64,000 bases of DNA from Chryseobacterium sp. JV274 (lineage in GTDB: Bacteria > Bacteroidota > Bacteroidia > Flavobacteriales > Weeksellaceae), in assembly GCF_903969135.1 (NCBI RefSeq), contig NZ_LR824569.1, forward strand, positions 1-64,000. The letters are read 5' to 3'. The position numbers were made by a program, and so were the translations under genes. A model generated the notes under the pieces. The model worked only from the letters and a program-made list of their open reading frames with translations. It was not told the origin of the DNA and ran no database searches. Positions 1 through 8,035 of the stretch are shown one piece after another; within the stretch, counting starts at the first letter, position 1; each line of letters opens with the position of its first letter.

Positions 1-1
1 T

Positions 2-322
2 GAAACCGGAGGACCTAATCATAAAGGAAATTTCTGCTTTGCCCCGATTATTGCAGATACCAAAACAGGAGAGGTGTTCTATACCTATGAATACTATTAT
101 ATAGGACATGTTTCAAAATATATCAAACCAAATGCCCAGAGAATAGGAAGTTCTTCAAACAGGGCTGCGCTGACGTCTTCTGCCTTTATGAACGAAAACG
201 GACAGCTGGTAACTGTAATTATGAATGATTCAGACAATGATATTGAAACCAATCTATGGATTGAAGGAATGGCTGCCAAACTTAATGCTCCTGCACACTC
301 TATACAGACCGTAATTTTATAA
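2..322 (+). CDS. Glycoside hydrolase family 30 (glucosylceramidase-like), C-terminal fragment
   Basis: The window opens inside this gene; only the last 106 codons are present. The reading frame runs from base 2 with no start of its own to a TAA at 320-322. The text GGPNHKGNFCFAPIIADTKT followed by YYYIGHVSKYIKPNAQRIGS is the typical end of GH30 enzymes, where the (beta/alpha)8 barrel closes and the beta-sandwich side domain begins. GH30 members cleave beta-glucosidic or related linkages and are usually exported in flavobacteria. The catalytic glutamates and any signal peptide lie outside the window, so the substrate cannot be inferred. A hairpin at 418-450 ends the unit. Confidence 0.85.
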   Translation, partial: ETGGPNHKGNFCFAPIIADTKTGEVFYTYEYYYIGHVSKYIKPNAQRIGSSSNRAALTSSAFMNENGQLVTVIMNDSDNDIETNLWIEGMAAKLNAPAHSIQTVIL

Positions 323-417
323 TATCATATTAATATTATTTTTGACAGACCCGGCGGCCTCGAAAAGCCTTTTATAGTTGCTCCAAATGAATGGATGAGG
401 TTTCAGGTAGTAAAAAA

Positions 418-450
418 AGAAAACCCATGAAACAGATTCATGGGTTTTCT
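418..450. terminator. Bidirectional intrinsic terminator between GH30 gene and fabI
   Basis: A perfect 14-bp stem AGAAAACCCATGAA / TTCATGGGTTTTCT with a 5-base loop lies between two convergent genes. A T-tract follows on the plus strand and an A-run precedes it, so it can serve both genes. Confidence 0.85.
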
Positions 451-498
451 TTTATGGTAAACGAAACGTTATCAGTTCGTTATTTTTTCGATGAATTA

Positions 499-1308
499 TT
501 ATTCAGTATCATATTTACTGATTACCCTCTGAGTAACACCTGAGCTGCTGAAACCCCCATCATGGAAAAGGTTCTGCATCGTTACTTTTTTCGTAAGATC
601 AGAGAATAAAGTTACACAATAGTCTGCACATTCAAGAGCTGTAGCGTTTCCTAGTGGAGACATATCTTCTGCATATCCAAGGAATCCTCCGAAACCTTTC
701 ACACCACTACCGGCAGTAGTCATTGTAGGAGACTGAGAAACTGTATTTACACGTACTTTTCTTTCACCCCAATAGTTTCCGAAAGTTCTTGCAATGCTTT
801 CAAGATAAGCTTTGTTATCAGACATATCATTATAATCCGGGAATGTTCTCTGAGCAGCAATGTATGTAAGCGCTAAAATACTTCCCCATTCATTCATGCA
901 GTCTTTTTCCCAGGCTACACGCATTACCTTATGGAAAGAAACAGCGGAAATATCCCAGCCTTTTTCCAACCAGTCGTAGTTCATTTCTGTATAATGTTTT
1001 CCTTTTCTTACGTTGATAGACATTCCGATAGAGTGAAGGATAAAGTCGATTTTTCCAAATTTTGCAACAGCGGCATCAAAAAGTTTTTCAAGATCTTCTA
1101 TAGAAGTAGCATCTGCTGCTATTACTTCAGAACCTGTTTTTTCTGCTAATCCATTAAGTTCCCCCATCCTCAAAGCAATAGGAGCATTGGATAAGATAAA
1201 TTCAGCACCTTCCTCATGGCATCTTTCAGCAACTTTCCATGCGATAGATTGTTCATTAAGGGCTCCAAAAATAATTCCCTTTTTGCCTTTAAGTAAACCG
1301 TATGACAT
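499..1308 (-). CDS. fabI: Enoyl-[acyl-carrier-protein] reductase FabI
   Basis: This 269-residue protein has the length and order of FabI, the NADH-dependent reductase that completes each cycle of type II fatty acid elongation in the cytoplasm. The N-terminal GKKGIIFGALNEQSIAWKVA matches the FabI dinucleotide-binding loop, which differs from the TGxxxGxG of ordinary SDRs. LHSIG follows, and the catalytic Tyr-x6-Lys pair sits in DYNDMSDNKA. PTMTTAGSGVKGF matches the substrate-binding loop region. It is a single-gene unit convergent with the GH30 gene. A TACATTTG -7 element lies about 24 bases upstream of the ATG. The assignment is secure; FabI is the target of triclosan-type inhibitors in other bacteria. 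Confidence 0.96.
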   Translation of the reverse strand: MSYGLLKGKKGIIFGALNEQSIAWKVAERCHEEGAEFILSNAPIALRMGELNGLAEKTGSEVIAADATSIEDLEKLFDAAVAKFGKIDFILHSIGMSINVRKGKHYTEMNYDWLEKGWDISAVSFHKVMRVAWEKDCMNEWGSILALTYIAAQRTFPDYNDMSDNKAYLESIARTFGNYWGERKVRVNTVSQSPTMTTAGSGVKGFGGFLGYAEDMSPLGNATALECADYCVTLFSDLTKKVTMQNLFHDGGFSSSGVTQRVISKYDTE

Positions 1309-1332
1309 AATTTTTTAATGTTTATTATAATA

Positions 1333-1340
1333 CAAATGTA
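1333..1340 (-). promoter_or_regulatory. -7 element of the fabI promoter
   Basis: Read on the minus strand this is TACATTTG, an exact match to the Bacteroidota -7 consensus TAnnTTTG, 24 bases before the fabI ATG. No clear -33 TTTG is present at the usual spacing. Confidence 0.5.
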
Positions 1341-1367
1341 GCAATAATTGTGGTTATGGCATAATAA

Positions 1368-1401
1368 AAAATGGAGCCTTATCAATTTAAGACTCCATTT
1401 T
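1368..1401 (-). terminator. Terminator after the small helical protein gene
   Basis: A 9-bp stem AAAATGGAG / CTCCATTTT, with CTTA/TAAG pairing inside, lies just downstream (minus-strand sense) of the gene ending at 1429. A short AT-rich tail follows. Confidence 0.6.
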
Positions 1402-1428
1402 ATTGAAAATATTTATATGACTGAAATA

Positions 1429-1728
1429 CTAATTGGTTTTCTTATTCCATTCTGCCTTTACATCCTCTGCTGCATCTTTGGTTTTTTCCCATGCCTCATC
1501 TGCTTTATCCTTGATATCCTCCCAGGCATCAGATACATTAGCTTTTACCCTGTCAAGCCAGTCTTCCTGGCTGGCCTCCTGATCATTGTTTCTCTTCTCA
1601 TTGATATAATCTTTGGCCTTGTCTGCCAATTCATTGATTTTCCATTTGGTTTTATCCGTTGCATTCTGTAAAGAGTTTTCTACATTATTTACTGCATTTT
1701 CCGCTTTGTTGTACTCTGAATTGTTCAT
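1429..1728 (-). CDS. Small charged amphipathic helical protein
   Basis: This 99-residue protein has no signal peptide or membrane segment and is almost entirely Lys, Glu, Asp, Ala and Asn with regularly spaced hydrophobic residues. Segments such as DAWEDIKDKADEAWEKTKDA suggest a continuous amphipathic helix resembling LEA or apolipoprotein-like stress proteins. I do not recognise a named family. It is transcribed alone, opposite to tag, and has its own terminator. A general-stress or desiccation role is only an analogy based on composition. Confidence 0.7.
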   Translation of the reverse strand: MNNSEYNKAENAVNNVENSLQNATDKTKWKINELADKAKDYINEKRNNDQEASQEDWLDRVKANVSDAWEDIKDKADEAWEKTKDAAEDVKAEWNKKTN

Positions 1729-1866
1729 AATATTATAAATTTGGTTAGGTATCAGTAATTAAACAATAACCATTCCTAAAACAGGACACCTCTGTTAAAC
1801 TTTTCATAATCTTTTGTTATATTTTTCTAAATCAGCAGTATCTTTAGTTGATAAAATTTGATAATT

Positions 1867-2427
1867 ATGGAAACAGTACGATGCGGATGGTGCGAAAAAG
1901 ATGACCTCTACAGAAAGTATCACGATGAAGAGTGGGGAAAACCCGTGTATGATGATGAAACAATATTTGAATTCCTGATTCTTGAAAGCTTTCAGGCCGG
2001 CCTGAGCTGGTACACTATCTTATCTAAAAGAGAAAACTTCAGAAACGCTTTTGATCATTTTGATTATAAAAAAGTAGCCGCCTATTCAGAGAAGAAGATC
2101 GAAGAATTAATGAACAACTCCGGAATTATCAGAAACAGACTTAAAATTCTGGCAGCAGTTACTAATGCTCAGCGATTTATGGAAATTCAGAAAGAATTCG
2201 GGAGTTTTTCCAGCTATATCTGGAGCTTTACAGGCGGAAACCCCATAGATAACCGTCCTGAAAAATTGTCTGATGTTCCTGCTACAACGGAAATTTCCGA
2301 TCTTATTTCCAAAGAACTTAAAAAAAGAGGGTTCAAATTCGTGGGTTCTACGGTAATTTATGCCCATATGCAGGCTACCGGAATGGTAAATGACCACATA
2401 AAAGACTGCTTTACGAGGAAGCAATAG
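1867..2427 (+). CDS. tag: DNA-3-methyladenine glycosylase I (Tag)
   Basis: Tag excises 3-methyladenine from alkylated DNA as the first step of base excision repair. The 186-residue protein starts METVRCGWCEKDD, with the Cys used in the Tag zinc site, continues with YHDEEWGKPVYDD and FEFLILESFQAGLSW, and carries His and Cys ligands near the end (HIKDCF). These are diagnostic for the family. I chose the ATG at 1867 because the frame upstream offers only a TTG at 1858 and the family begins directly with the Cys motif. It stands alone between two minus-strand genes; no SD sequence is visible, as usual here. Confidence 0.95.
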   Translation: METVRCGWCEKDDLYRKYHDEEWGKPVYDDETIFEFLILESFQAGLSWYTILSKRENFRNAFDHFDYKKVAAYSEKKIEELMNNSGIIRNRLKILAAVTNAQRFMEIQKEFGSFSSYIWSFTGGNPIDNRPEKLSDVPATTEISDLISKELKKRGFKFVGSTVIYAHMQATGMVNDHIKDCFTRKQ

Positions 2428-2511
2428 TTGGGTTTTATTTGAAATTTGGTGATTTTTTATTTATCCCGGACATTTTTATGTGATGATCAACGAGTTTTTA
2501 AATAATAGATT

Positions 2512-2778
2512 TTAATTGACCTTTCGGGACCGAATTTCCTTTCGGACATTTTGCCAGCTATTTCTTATAATCAGGTACAAGGGAAAAAAAGCTAAAGGGA
2601 GTGGAGTTATTCCATTGAAACCTTTCTTTATGGTAACATAGATACAGGCTGCTATTAATATTCCCATAATAATACAAAAGGTAGTATGAGCCGCAGAACG
2701 TTTTTTTTCTTCTTTTGTAAGTTGCTCAATAGAAAGTTCGGAAAGCTTACTGACGTCAGACTGTTTGGTGTTTTTCAT
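2512..2778 (-). CDS. Small two-helix membrane protein
   Basis: This 88-residue protein has a charged N-terminus (KNTKQSDVSKLSELSIEQLT), then two hydrophobic segments around FCIIMGILIAACIYVTI and LPLAFFPLYLIIRN, and a basic C-terminal tail. Similar small flavobacterial proteins carry the database label redox-active disulfide protein 2, but no CxxC is present here and the label should not be taken as function. The start is the ATG at 2778; a longer frame would need a TTG at 2784. It lies divergent from the ohrR-type gene, with no shared operon. Confidence 0.65.
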   Translation of the reverse strand: MKNTKQSDVSKLSELSIEQLTKEEKKRSAAHTTFCIIMGILIAACIYVTIKKGFNGITPLPLAFFPLYLIIRNSWQNVRKEIRSRKVN

Positions 2779-2912
2779 GTTCAATGGTTAGTTTTTACTT
2801 TCGCTAAAGTAATAAAATAATCATAGCCTGGAACAAAAATATATTCTGGGTTCTATTAAATGATTCTAGTTTCTCATGTCACTTACAAGAATAAATATTT
2901 TAAGCAAAAATA

Positions 2913-2941
2913 TTGTGCACAAAATAAATAAACTATCTTTG
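2913..2941 (+). promoter_or_regulatory. Promoter and putative autoregulatory operator of the OhrR-type gene
   Basis: TTG at 2913-2915 and TATCTTTG at 2934-2941 are separated by 18 bases, close to the Bacteroidota -33/-7 layout. The -33 TTG is itself the start of the perfect palindrome TTGTGCACAA (2913-2922), embedded in TATTGTGCACAAAATA. A repressor bound there would block the -33 site, which fits MarR/OhrR autorepression. Confidence 0.6.
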
Positions 2942-2955
2942 TTTATAAAAAAACG

Positions 2956-3384
2956 ATGATCCCTTTATCAGAACATTTATGTTTTAAAACCTATGCCGTT
3001 TCCCGGTATATTACAGGCTTATATAAGCCTTATCTGGATGAAATTTCATTAACCTATCCTCAATATCTTGTAATGATTGTTTTGTGGGAACATGGTGAAA
3101 TGAATATCGGAAAGATTGGCGAACACCTTCATCTGGATAATGGAACATTGACTCCACTCCTGAAACGAATGGAAAAAAATGGACTGATCATCCGAACCCG
3201 AAGTTCAGAAGATGAAAGAGTAGTACTGATCAACCTTACAGAGAATGGAACAAAGCTCAAAGAAAAAGCAAAACATATTCCTGAAGCTGTTCAGAGCTGT
3301 ATACATCTGAGTGATGAAGTGAAAACTCAGCTGATGGGTTCTTTAGATGAAATATTATCAATTCAATCTGTATCCGAAATATGA
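2956..3384 (+). CDS. ohrR: OhrR-type MarR family redox-sensing regulator
   Basis: The 142-residue protein is a MarR-fold winged helix repressor. Its N-terminus SEHLCFKTYAVSRYITGLYK and the following LTYPQYLVMIVLWEHGE closely resemble OhrR, in which the Cys of the LCF motif (here Cys9) is the peroxidatic sensor of organic hydroperoxides. The winged-helix part contains LDNGTLTPLLKRMEKNGLI and RTRSSEDERVVLI. The nearby palindrome over the promoter supports autorepression. Unlike the classical arrangement, no ohr peroxidase gene is adjacent; the downstream gene, overlapping by ATGA, is an epimerase-like protein. The regulator class is firm, and hydroperoxide sensing is inferred from Cys9. Confidence 0.85.
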   Translation: MIPLSEHLCFKTYAVSRYITGLYKPYLDEISLTYPQYLVMIVLWEHGEMNIGKIGEHLHLDNGTLTPLLKRMEKNGLIIRTRSSEDERVVLINLTENGTKLKEKAKHIPEAVQSCIHLSDEVKTQLMGSLDEILSIQSVSEI

Positions 3385-4142
3385 AGAAAATAGGAATTAT
3401 TGGCTATGGCTGGCTGGGAGAGAGAATAGCGTCTTCCTTATCCGGAAAATATACCATATCTGCAACGACAACAACTGAAAATAAAGCAGAAGATCTGAAT
3501 AACAAAGGAATGAATGCTGTCGTGGCATCTTTTCCGGACTATCAGTTGACAGAACCTGTTCCTCAATGGGAGGAAGTTAAAAATATAGATATTTTGATTA
3601 TTACTATTCCGGTTTCTGAAAAAAGTTGCTGTGTAAGTTCTTTATATAATAGAATCCAAAATTTATCAGCATTTATCGGTGATTTTACAGGGCAGATGTT
3701 TCTGATGAGCTCCACAGGAGTTTACCCGGATCTTCCCAAAGAGTTTACAGAAGAGGATGTTCCTTTTGAGAATGTATCAGGAGAAAGAATGTTGAGAAAC
3801 AAATATCCTCAGCTTAGTATTCTGAGATTAGGAGGTCTGATGGGAGATAACAGACTTCTGAAAAACTATAACGTGGGTAATCTTGATCATGCAGTGAATC
3901 ATATTCATTATGCTGATATCAGTGCTATTATCACACAAATGATTGAAAATAAAGTAGAAGCTAAACTTTATAATGTTACGGCCCCGGTTCATCCGGCAAA
4001 AAGTCAGGTGATTAATGTACAGAAAAATATACTTGATGAGGAAGTTTTTGAAATAAAAGGTAAGAAGGTTTTATCTTCAAAACTGATTTCAGAACTGGAT
4101 TATGTTTTTCAGTATTCTGATCCAAGGACTTTCCATTTGTAA
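3381..4142 (+). CDS. NAD(P)-binding epimerase-like protein (YeeZ type)
   Basis: This 253-residue protein begins MKKIGIIGYGWLGERIASSL, a Rossmann-fold GxGxLG nucleotide-binding motif. It continues with a truncated extended-SDR body: MSSTGVYPD corresponds to the Ser/Tyr region of nucleotide-sugar epimerases, and LRLGGLMG and VNHIHYADIS are further family blocks. The usual YxxxK is not obvious, so catalytic activity is uncertain. E. coli YeeZ is the closest familiar relative by architecture. The start codon overlaps the OhrR-type stop (ATGA), so the two are translationally coupled and probably co-regulated. The substrate is unknown. Confidence 0.75.
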   Translation: MKKIGIIGYGWLGERIASSLSGKYTISATTTTENKAEDLNNKGMNAVVASFPDYQLTEPVPQWEEVKNIDILIITIPVSEKSCCVSSLYNRIQNLSAFIGDFTGQMFLMSSTGVYPDLPKEFTEEDVPFENVSGERMLRNKYPQLSILRLGGLMGDNRLLKNYNVGNLDHAVNHIHYADISAIITQMIENKVEAKLYNVTAPVHPAKSQVINVQKNILDEEVFEIKGKKVLSSKLISELDYVFQYSDPRTFHL

Positions 4143-4196
4143 TCATTGTATCGATTCCTATCCGTTTTTACCTACGAAACTTCTTTTGACCTCTTT

Positions 4197-4259
4197 GTCA
4201 TTCCGTAGGAATCTCGACTTTATTTTTAAAGCTTTGTATTTAGATTCCTGCGGAATGAC
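4197..4259. repeat. Intergenic palindromic repeat (GTCATTCC type)
   Basis: GTCATTCCGTAGGAATCT at 4197-4214 and AGATTCCTGCGGAATGAC at 4242-4259 are 18-base inverted arms matching at 17 positions around a 27-base loop. This looks like a dispersed flavobacterial intergenic element, not a gene. Confidence 0.7.
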
Positions 4260-4323
4260 AAGGTTAGTGGTGAGTTTTATTCATCATGAAAGGAACAAAA
4301 ATCAACATTACAAATTCAATAGG

Positions 4324-4375
4324 AACGGGCTTTAGCCCGTTTTTAAAATAAACAAATACCATTGGCTTTAGCCAA
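4324..4375. repeat. Pair of GGCTTTAGCC-type hairpins
   Basis: Two adjacent short palindromes, AACGGGCtttaGCCCGTT (4324-4341) and TTGGCtttaGCCAA (4362-4375), share the core GGCTTTAGCC. They look like two copies of one mobile or spreading hairpin unit. Confidence 0.6.
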
Positions 4376-4382
4376 AACCTAT

Positions 4383-4417
4383 AAAAAAACTCCGTAAATA
4401 GTTTCCGGAGTTTTTTT
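4383..4417. terminator. Terminator between the epimerase-like gene and the nucleoside phosphorylase gene
   Basis: Stem CTCCG / CGGAG is extended by A7 and T7 on either side, giving A7-CTCCG...CGGAG-T7. It is symmetrical enough to act for both convergent genes. Confidence 0.8.
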
Positions 4418-4434
4418 ATGTAAAATAAAAGTAA

Positions 4435-5289
4435 TTACTTAATAATTCTTTCCAATACCCAATCAATAAGGTTTTTCTCTGAAGCATGGTGGTCTGCAGA
4501 GAACTCCCCGCGTCTTCTGTTGGCAATAACGTTATTTACGGTAATGGCTTTGTGTCCTAATAGTTTTGAAAGCGCATAGATTGCAGACGTTTCCATCTCG
4601 AAATTGGTAATTCCAAGATCGTTCAATGTTTCTAGGAATTGATCATCTACTGCTTTCAGACGAAGCTGTCTTCCCTGTGGCGCATAGAATCCTGGGAAGG
4701 TTGCCGTATTTCCGTGGTATTTGGCATCTTTGTAGTAGTCACCCATTTCTTCAGCCCAGTCTGAGAAGTAAAGCATCGGCTTAATTTTTTCGTAAGGGAA
4801 TTTTTCTAAGAAGTTTTTGGAAAACTCATTTTCAAAGCTATAATCCTGATAGAAATGCATCAGTCCGTCTAATCCTACTACATTTTGGGTAACCAGCATA
4901 TTGTCAACCTGTACATCAGGGTTTACACTTCCACAAGTTCCCATACGGAATAGTTCAAGAGCTTTATGCTCAGTCTTAAATTCTTTATTTTTAAGATCGA
5001 TATTCACCAAAGCATCCAGTTCGTTCATTACGATATCGATGTTTTCAGTTCCGATACCGGTAGACATTACAGTAATTCTTTCTCCACGAAGCGTTCCTGT
5101 ATGCGTATAGAATTCTCTTTTATTTTTTTTGATCTCTACAGTATCAAAATATTTTGAAACTTTTGCCACTCTGTCAGGGTCACCCACAAGGATGATTTTG
5201 TCAGCAATATCTTCAGGTAAAAGATTCAGGTGGTATACACTTCCGTCTTCATTCAGAACAAGTTCTGAGGCAGCAAGTTTGTTTAGCAT
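4435..5289 (-). CDS. Nucleoside phosphorylase (uridine phosphorylase-like)
   Basis: The 284-residue protein belongs to the PNP/UDP phosphorylase superfamily, which cleaves nucleosides with phosphate to a free base and (deoxy)ribose-1-phosphate for salvage. IILVGDPDRVAKV carries the phosphate-binding loop, STGIGTENIDIVMNEL the second conserved block, RMGTCGSVNPDVQV the base-site block, and NFEMETSAIYALSKLLGH the Met-Glu pair that contacts ribose. The length is slightly above the roughly 250 residues of E. coli Udp. Base specificity cannot be read reliably. The next gene on the same strand lies upstream with a short gap of about 20 bases, so co-transcription is likely. Confidence 0.9.
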   Translation of the reverse strand: MLNKLAASELVLNEDGSVYHLNLLPEDIADKIILVGDPDRVAKVSKYFDTVEIKKNKREFYTHTGTLRGERITVMSTGIGTENIDIVMNELDALVNIDLKNKEFKTEHKALELFRMGTCGSVNPDVQVDNMLVTQNVVGLDGLMHFYQDYSFENEFSKNFLEKFPYEKIKPMLYFSDWAEEMGDYYKDAKYHGNTATFPGFYAPQGRQLRLKAVDDQFLETLNDLGITNFEMETSAIYALSKLLGHKAITVNNVIANRRRGEFSADHHASEKNLIDWVLERIIK

Positions 5290-5310
5290 AATATGTATAA
5301 TTTTGTTTTT

Positions 5311-5796
5311 TTAATTAATGATAATCGCATCTTTATAAGGAGATGCCATCACTTCATAGATGTCATTATATTCTTCTACAATTCTTTTCTGGCCGTTCAT
5401 CACTTCGTATACCGTAACAACAGTTTTTTCAATGTTTTTGGGATCTTTTCGCTGTGATGTGATTTCGTAGAAATGATTATCTTTTGTAAGAATGGAAATC
5501 AGTTCTTCCTTTGTAGAATTGTTGGAAGTCATCATTCCCGGGAATTCTGTTACGATATCTTTAAGATCAGAATAATTTTTGTAAGGCTTGGTAACACCGT
5601 TGGAATACACATACACATTGGGAATGTTTTTATCCTTTTCAAGGCGGACCAGATAATAATCAGAACCTCTTTTCTCTGCGTAGACAGCCATTTCCTGCGG
5701 CTTTCCGGACTGTTTTTCAGGCTGCTTTTTTTTCTGTGAAAATGCAGTCAGAGAAAGGAAACTTGCTGCAACAGCAAACCATAGTTTTGTTTTCAT
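5311..5796 (-). CDS. Exported protein of unknown function
   Basis: This 161-residue protein has a clear signal peptide (MKTKLWFAVAASFLSLTAFS then QKKKQ). The mature part is Lys/Glu rich and contains repeated short strands such as SDYYLVRLEKD, NVYVYSNGV and HFYEITSQRKDP, suggesting a beta-rich periplasmic or outer-surface protein. I do not recognise a family. It is followed after 21 bases by the nucleoside phosphorylase gene, which may be co-transcribed, although a functional link is not apparent. Confidence 0.7.
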   Translation of the reverse strand: MKTKLWFAVAASFLSLTAFSQKKKQPEKQSGKPQEMAVYAEKRGSDYYLVRLEKDKNIPNVYVYSNGVTKPYKNYSDLKDIVTEFPGMMTSNNSTKEELISILTKDNHFYEITSQRKDPKNIEKTVVTVYEVMNGQKRIVEEYNDIYEVMASPYKDAIIIN

Positions 5797-5969
5797 AATA
5801 CTATTTTAGTTTTTTTGATGTGTTGAATTCAATTAAAAAAATCCTCGCCCAATAATCTCCCGCCATTATTTTTACCGGTATTTCGAATAACCGTTTTCTT
5901 TAGAATAATGAATTTGATTTCGGGGTTTAAAATTAGTGAAAAATATGATATCAGAAATATAAACATTAT

Positions 5970-6014
5970 TTAATCTGTTATTAAAACTGAGATAACATCA
6001 GAGTAATACTTTTG
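5970..6014 (+). promoter_or_regulatory. Promoter of the di-haem peroxidase gene with 11-bp-phased TTAA repeats
   Basis: TACTTTTG at 6007-6014 fits the -7 consensus. TTAATC (5970), TTAAAA (5981) and ATAACA (5992) follow one another at exact 11-base steps, the helical phasing expected of a PhoB-type activator site. The phoX promoter has TTAA blocks at the same distances from its -7 element. Confidence 0.5.
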
Positions 6015-6027
6015 CCGCTAAAAATTC

Positions 6028-7857
6028 ATGAGATCTTATCCACTGCTTGTAATCGTCCTTTTGATAGGATTTGCAGTAATGTCTTTTAATCCTGTTTATA
6101 AAGGAAAAGAAAGCGAAAATACATTTGTCAATAAAGGGTTGTCCGACTTCAAAACCAAGCTTGAACAGCTGAAATCAGATGTTGATAAATTCTCAGAAGA
6201 CCGTATTTCCCTTGAAGAACTGCAGAAATCACTGAGCAGTACCAGAAATTCATTCAAAGAAATAGAATTTTATGTGGCTTATCATTATCCTGAATTTACC
6301 AAAACCCATCTGAATGCGGCCCCTTTGTTTCATATTGAAGCTGCAGGAACATCCGCATATACACTTCCTCCGGAAGGATTACAGGTGTTGGATGAATTGA
6401 TATTTTCAGAGGAAGCAGGAAATGAAAAAGAAAAGATCAAAACAATTACTACCTTTTTATACAACAGCTATTCCGGATTTTATCTAAGTGCTTTAAAAAA
6501 TGGTTTAAGCAAAGGCAATAACAAGACATTGCCCTTACGAATTGAGCTGATTAGAATCTATTCTCTCGGAGTGACAGGTTTTGATACTCCGGGTTCTTTA
6601 AATATTTCCGGGGAAGCAAGCCATGCTTTTTCAGGAATGCAGAAATACATTAATGATAATCCTTATTTTAAAAATTATAATACTCAGAAAGCTAATCAGA
6701 TTTTAACGGAAGCCATCAGCTACCTTTCAAAAAATACTGATTTTGAAAATTTTGACAGGATTGAATTTTATAAAAAATACATACAGCCTTTATATGAAGA
6801 GCTTGGAAAATGGGACGGAAGACCTGATGATCTTAAAGAATTTTCCGGCTGGAATGTAGGAAACAAGAACTTTTTCAGCAGTGATTTTTTAGATCCGTAT
6901 TTTTATACCTTATTGAAATCCTCAGAAGATAATCCTGAACTCCGCAATCTTGGAAAATCAATTTTCTATGATCAGAATTTAAGTGGCAGCGAGAAAATGA
7001 GCTGTGCCACATGCCATCTTCAGGAAAATGCTTTTACAGACCTTAAAGCAAAATCACAAAGCAATGTGAAAGGAAAAACAGTACTGAGAAATTCCCCGTC
7101 TTTATATAATGCTGTTTTTGCCAAGAGGTTTTTCTATGACCTTCGTGCTTTTTATCTGGAACAGCAGGCGGAACACGTAATTTATAATGACCAGGAATTC
7201 AATACAAGTTATGAAAGCATTATTCAGAAATTAAAAACAAAACCTGAATATAAAAAGGCTTTCCGTGCAGCTTTCAAAGATGGAAAGATCAGTAAAGAGA
7301 ACTTTTCGAAGGCATTAAGCTCTTATGTAGCTTCATTGTACTCATTTGACAGCGATTTTGATCGTTTTATGAGAAATGAAAAGAATGTTTCTGATGATGT
7401 GAAAAAAGGATTCAACCTCTTTATGGGAAAAGCCAATTGTGCGACATGCCATTTTGCCCCTCATTTTTCAGGATTGGTACCGCCGTTTTTTAATGAAAAT
7501 GAATCTGAGGTTCTGGGAATTACTACGAAGCCCATTAAACAGCTTCCTGTAGAGCTTGATCAGGATTTAGGAAGAGGAAACAGCCCTGTGAAAAAGGAAA
7601 AATCATGGATTTATGATTATTCATTCAAAACAGTCACGGTCAGAAATATTGCCCTTACCAAACCTTATTTCCATAACGGAGCTTTCAATACGCTAGAAGA
7701 AGTTCTTGACTTTTATAATGAAGGAGGCGGAGAAGGATTAGGATTAAAAATGAAAAACCAAACTCTTGCACCAGATAAATTAAACCTTACTGAAACAGAA
7801 ATAAAGCAGATCATAGCCTTTCTGAATGCCCTTACAGATGTGAGTAAAGCGAAATAG
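6028..7857 (+). CDS. MauG/di-haem cytochrome c peroxidase family protein with N-terminal extension
   Basis: The 609-residue protein has a hydrophobic export signal (LLVIVLLIGFAVMSF). A helical region of about 280 residues of unknown function follows, then a bacterial di-haem peroxidase domain. Two covalent haem c motifs, CATCH, lie at residues 326-330 and 471-475, and the C-terminal FHNGAFNTLEEVLDFYNEGG is typical of the family. Such periplasmic proteins either reduce hydrogen peroxide or, like MauG, oxidise protein side chains. The N-terminal extension is characteristic of long Bacteroidota members. The promoter resembles that of the downstream phoX gene, so a phosphate-starvation role is possible but unproven. 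Confidence 0.88.
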   Translation: MRSYPLLVIVLLIGFAVMSFNPVYKGKESENTFVNKGLSDFKTKLEQLKSDVDKFSEDRISLEELQKSLSSTRNSFKEIEFYVAYHYPEFTKTHLNAAPLFHIEAAGTSAYTLPPEGLQVLDELIFSEEAGNEKEKIKTITTFLYNSYSGFYLSALKNGLSKGNNKTLPLRIELIRIYSLGVTGFDTPGSLNISGEASHAFSGMQKYINDNPYFKNYNTQKANQILTEAISYLSKNTDFENFDRIEFYKKYIQPLYEELGKWDGRPDDLKEFSGWNVGNKNFFSSDFLDPYFYTLLKSSEDNPELRNLGKSIFYDQNLSGSEKMSCATCHLQENAFTDLKAKSQSNVKGKTVLRNSPSLYNAVFAKRFFYDLRAFYLEQQAEHVIYNDQEFNTSYESIIQKLKTKPEYKKAFRAAFKDGKISKENFSKALSSYVASLYSFDSDFDRFMRNEKNVSDDVKKGFNLFMGKANCATCHFAPHFSGLVPPFFNENESEVLGITTKPIKQLPVELDQDLGRGNSPVKKEKSWIYDYSFKTVTVRNIALTKPYFHNGAFNTLEEVLDFYNEGGGEGLGLKMKNQTLAPDKLNLTETEIKQIIAFLNALTDVSKAK

Positions 7858-7859
7858 GT

Positions 7860-7965
7860 GAGGTGAGGGATTCGAGTTTGTGAGATTTCGGGATGCAGGT
7901 GCGAATACATACATCATAACTCGAATCACGTACCTCGAATCTCAAAACCCCGCATCTCGTAACCC
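7860..7965. repeat. Intergenic repeat with CGAATCTCG-type arms
   Basis: The segment between the peroxidase and phoX genes is built of related words (GATTCGAG, GAGATTTCGGG, CGAATCACG, CGAATCTC, GCATCTCG) in both orientations. It has the look of a dispersed hairpin-forming repeat and no credible ORF. Confidence 0.5.
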
Positions 7966-8035
7966 GTACTATTTAACAAAAAATTAATCCCATTAACATT
8001 AGGTTTTTGATAAGTTAATATTTGTCGATTTATAT

